Below are positions 5,788 through 7,560 of a stretch of DNA of 7,560 bases, piece by piece; within the stretch, counting starts at the first letter, position 1; the number at the start of each line of letters is the position of its first letter. The stretch is from Gammaproteobacteria bacterium (GTDB lineage: Bacteria > Pseudomonadota > Gammaproteobacteria > SZUA-229): positions 1-7,560 of the forward strand of contig JAJRTD010000051.1 of NCBI GenBank assembly GCA_024278435.1. Direction: 5' to 3'. Both the position numbers and the translations under genes were made by a program. A model generated the notes under the pieces. It made no database searches and was not told where the DNA came from. It was given only the letters and a program-made list of their open reading frames with translations.

Positions 5788-7521
5788 ATGCCAGATAACA
5801 CTTCATTAACGGATGATGCCCAGTTCTATTCAGAACTCCTGCGTGCCTACTTTGACAGCACGCAGGATGCCATCTTTGTGCTGTGCGACGAAATGAAGTT
5901 TCTTACCTGCAACAAAACGACCGAACACTGGCTTGGCCGTTCCGAACACGAACTTACCCTGCATAACCAGCGTACCCCGATTACCCGGCTGCTGGGCGAA
6001 AACTACGACGCAGACAAGTTCAGCGCATTTTTTAACAATGCACTGAAAGGAAACTCCACTTCGTTTGAAACCCGGATCAATCCGCCACAGGGCAAGGAGC
6101 GCTGGATTGATATAAACCTGTCACGTGTTGATATTGAAAACGGGGACATGGTTATTGCCGTCGGTCGTGATATTTCAGAACGAAAAAAACATCTGGCCAC
6201 CATTGAGTACCAGTCACACTATGATGAGCTTACCGGCCTGCCTAACAGGACATTTATCATTGAATACCTGGATAAATACCAGAACCAGGGTAACCAGCAA
6301 AAAAAACCACAGGAACTGGTTCTGATGGTACTGGATATTGACCGTTTTAAGGAGGTCAATGAAAGCCTGGGACATAAATTCGGCGACTTTATCCTGCAGG
6401 AAATTGCCCGTCGCCTGAGCCGGGTTACGGATACGGCATCCGGCGAGTTTGCGGCCCGCCTTGGCGGTGATGAATTTGCTATTGCCTTTCCCGGTATCGA
6501 ACTGTCACAGTCACGAATCACCGCACAGATGATCCGGCAGATTATTTCACAGCCGATTATCATCGATACCAGGAAAATAAGCCTGGATTGCGCTATCGGC
6601 ATGGCGGCCCTGCCAGCCCATACCAATGACAGCACCAGGTTGATACAACTTGCTGAAGCAGCCATGTACAGCACCAAGTCCCAGAAGCTGGGCATAAGCA
6701 TCTATAACCCCGAGCAGTCATACTCATCAAGCGAACGCCTGCAGCTGGTAACCGATTTTCGTGAAGCCCTGAAAAACGGTGGCATTCACGCCCATTACCA
6801 GCCCATCATCAATATGCAGACAAAGTCCTTGCATGTGGAAACGCTGGCAAGATGGCAGCACCCGACCCACGGATACATTGCACCAGACACCTTTATCCCA
6901 CTGGCCGAAGAAACCGGAAGCATCAACCGGCTGACCTCAAAAATACTGGAATCGGCCATGCGTGGCTGCGCAACGGTATTAAACGAGCACTTAATCGAAA
7001 GCCTTTCAATTAACATTTCACCCTACTGCCTGGCAAACCCGAAACTGCCGGCTGAAATAAAATCATACCTGGAAAAGTACACCATCCAGCCCGGTGCAGT
7101 AACCCTGGAAATCACCGAGTCTGCCATGATGTCGAACCTGCCGGCAACACAAAAAACCATTGAAGCATTGCATGGACTGGGGCTGGTATTTTCAATTGAT
7201 GATTTCGGCACCGGTTACTCATCGCTGTCCAAACTGAAGCACATGCCGTTAAAGGAACTGAAAATTGACAAGTCGTTTATTATCGATATCGATCAATGTG
7301 AAAATGATTCCGCCATCACCAATGCCGCCATACAGATGGCACACGGTCTGGGACTGGATGTGGTGGCTGAAGGCATTGAAAACGAAAACATCTGGAACCG
7401 CCTGCGACAGATGGGCTGCGACTATGGCCAGGGTTACTGGATAGCAAAACCGATGCCAGTTAACGAGCTGCTGTTATGGATAGACAGCCATCATACACTG
7501 CTTAAACCGTCTACAACTTAA
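5788..7521 (+). CDS. PAS-GGDEF-EAL protein, probable cyclic-di-GMP phosphodiesterase
   Basis: This 577-residue protein has no membrane helix and should be cytoplasmic. An N-terminal PAS/PAC sensor region covers about 13-133 (ending in VGRDISERKK). The GGDEF domain, about 141-310, has DELTGLPNR (146-154), Asp183 in LDIDRFK and an intact GGDEF at 226-230. The canonical I-site position (217-220) reads ASGE, so product inhibition there is lost; an RVTD sits five residues too early (212-215). The EAL domain, about 325-570, begins its active site with ETLARW (Glu351), a variant of EAL. The remaining catalytic set is present at the spacing of RocR: Asn409, Glu441, Asp471, Asp472, Lys492, Glu528 and Gln548. 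Hydrolysis of c-di-GMP to pGpG is therefore likely, with the GGDEF domain either making c-di-GMP or acting as a GTP sensor. The ATG at 5788 has only a weak GGA ribosome site. The gene probably opposes the upstream cyclase. Confidence 0.93.
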   Translation: MPDNTSLTDDAQFYSELLRAYFDSTQDAIFVLCDEMKFLTCNKTTEHWLGRSEHELTLHNQRTPITRLLGENYDADKFSAFFNNALKGNSTSFETRINPPQGKERWIDINLSRVDIENGDMVIAVGRDISERKKHLATIEYQSHYDELTGLPNRTFIIEYLDKYQNQGNQQKKPQELVLMVLDIDRFKEVNESLGHKFGDFILQEIARRLSRVTDTASGEFAARLGGDEFAIAFPGIELSQSRITAQMIRQIISQPIIIDTRKISLDCAIGMAALPAHTNDSTRLIQLAEAAMYSTKSQKLGISIYNPEQSYSSSERLQLVTDFREALKNGGIHAHYQPIINMQTKSLHVETLARWQHPTHGYIAPDTFIPLAEETGSINRLTSKILESAMRGCATVLNEHLIESLSINISPYCLANPKLPAEIKSYLEKYTIQPGAVTLEITESAMMSNLPATQKTIEALHGLGLVFSIDDFGTGYSSLSKLKHMPLKELKIDKSFIIDIDQCENDSAITNAAIQMAHGLGLDVVAEGIENENIWNRLRQMGCDYGQGYWIAKPMPVNELLLWIDSHHTLLKPSTT

Positions 7522-7560
7522 GCCGCAGACGCAATTATAGAAGCATTAAAACTTTTCACC

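Overview
The window carries six complete protein-coding genes, all on the + strand, plus a compact nested inverted-repeat element. The protein types (an AlsS/IlvB-like TPP enzyme ending in the family-typical DYREN...LTERLG tail, a membrane GGDEF protein, a PAS-GGDEF-EAL protein, a nitrobindin-like barrel) and the codon use at moderate GC suggest a free-living proteobacterium, most likely a gammaproteobacterium. That placement is an inference from protein style; no rRNA or taxonomic marker is present.

Layout. Positions 15-1667: a thiamine-diphosphate (TPP) enzyme of the acetolactate synthase large-subunit family. Positions 1668-1911: a non-coding gap holding two inverted-repeat pairs, one nested in the other (outer arms 1717-1742 and 1863-1888, inner arms 1752-1790 and 1814-1853). 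Positions 1912-3348: an NAD(P)-dependent aldehyde dehydrogenase with all catalytic residues. Positions 3349-3598: an AT-richer non-coding gap with a small palindrome and a possible -10 box. Positions 3599-4756: a six-helix membrane diguanylate cyclase (GGEEF with I-site). Positions 4766-5095: a small single-domain cupin. Positions 5113-5679: a nitrobindin/FABP-like beta-barrel protein. Positions 5680-5787: a promoter-like gap with a TATAAT box and a TGCCA-N5-TGGCA palindrome. Positions 5788-7521: a PAS-GGDEF-EAL protein with an intact phosphodiesterase active site. Positions 7522-7560 show nothing recognisable.

How the genes may work together. The first two genes look like a metabolic pair: a TPP-dependent 2-oxoacid decarboxylase/carboligase and an aldehyde dehydrogenase that could oxidise an aldehyde product or by-product. 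No small regulatory ALS subunit (ilvN) lies beside the first gene within the window, which argues against ordinary branched-chain amino acid synthesis. The last four genes form a second block in which a cyclic-di-GMP synthase and a cyclic-di-GMP phosphodiesterase flank a cupin and a probable heme-binding barrel. The cyclase, cupin and barrel genes are separated by only 9 and 17 nt and are probably one operon; the PAS-GGDEF-EAL gene appears to have its own promoter. A link between heme/gas chemistry and c-di-GMP is attractive but is inferred from neighbourhood only.

No tRNA, rRNA, CRISPR array, transposase or phage gene was seen. The most unusual item is the nested inverted repeat at 1717-1888. 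The rest are recognisable families in an arrangement whose function is not established by the sequence.
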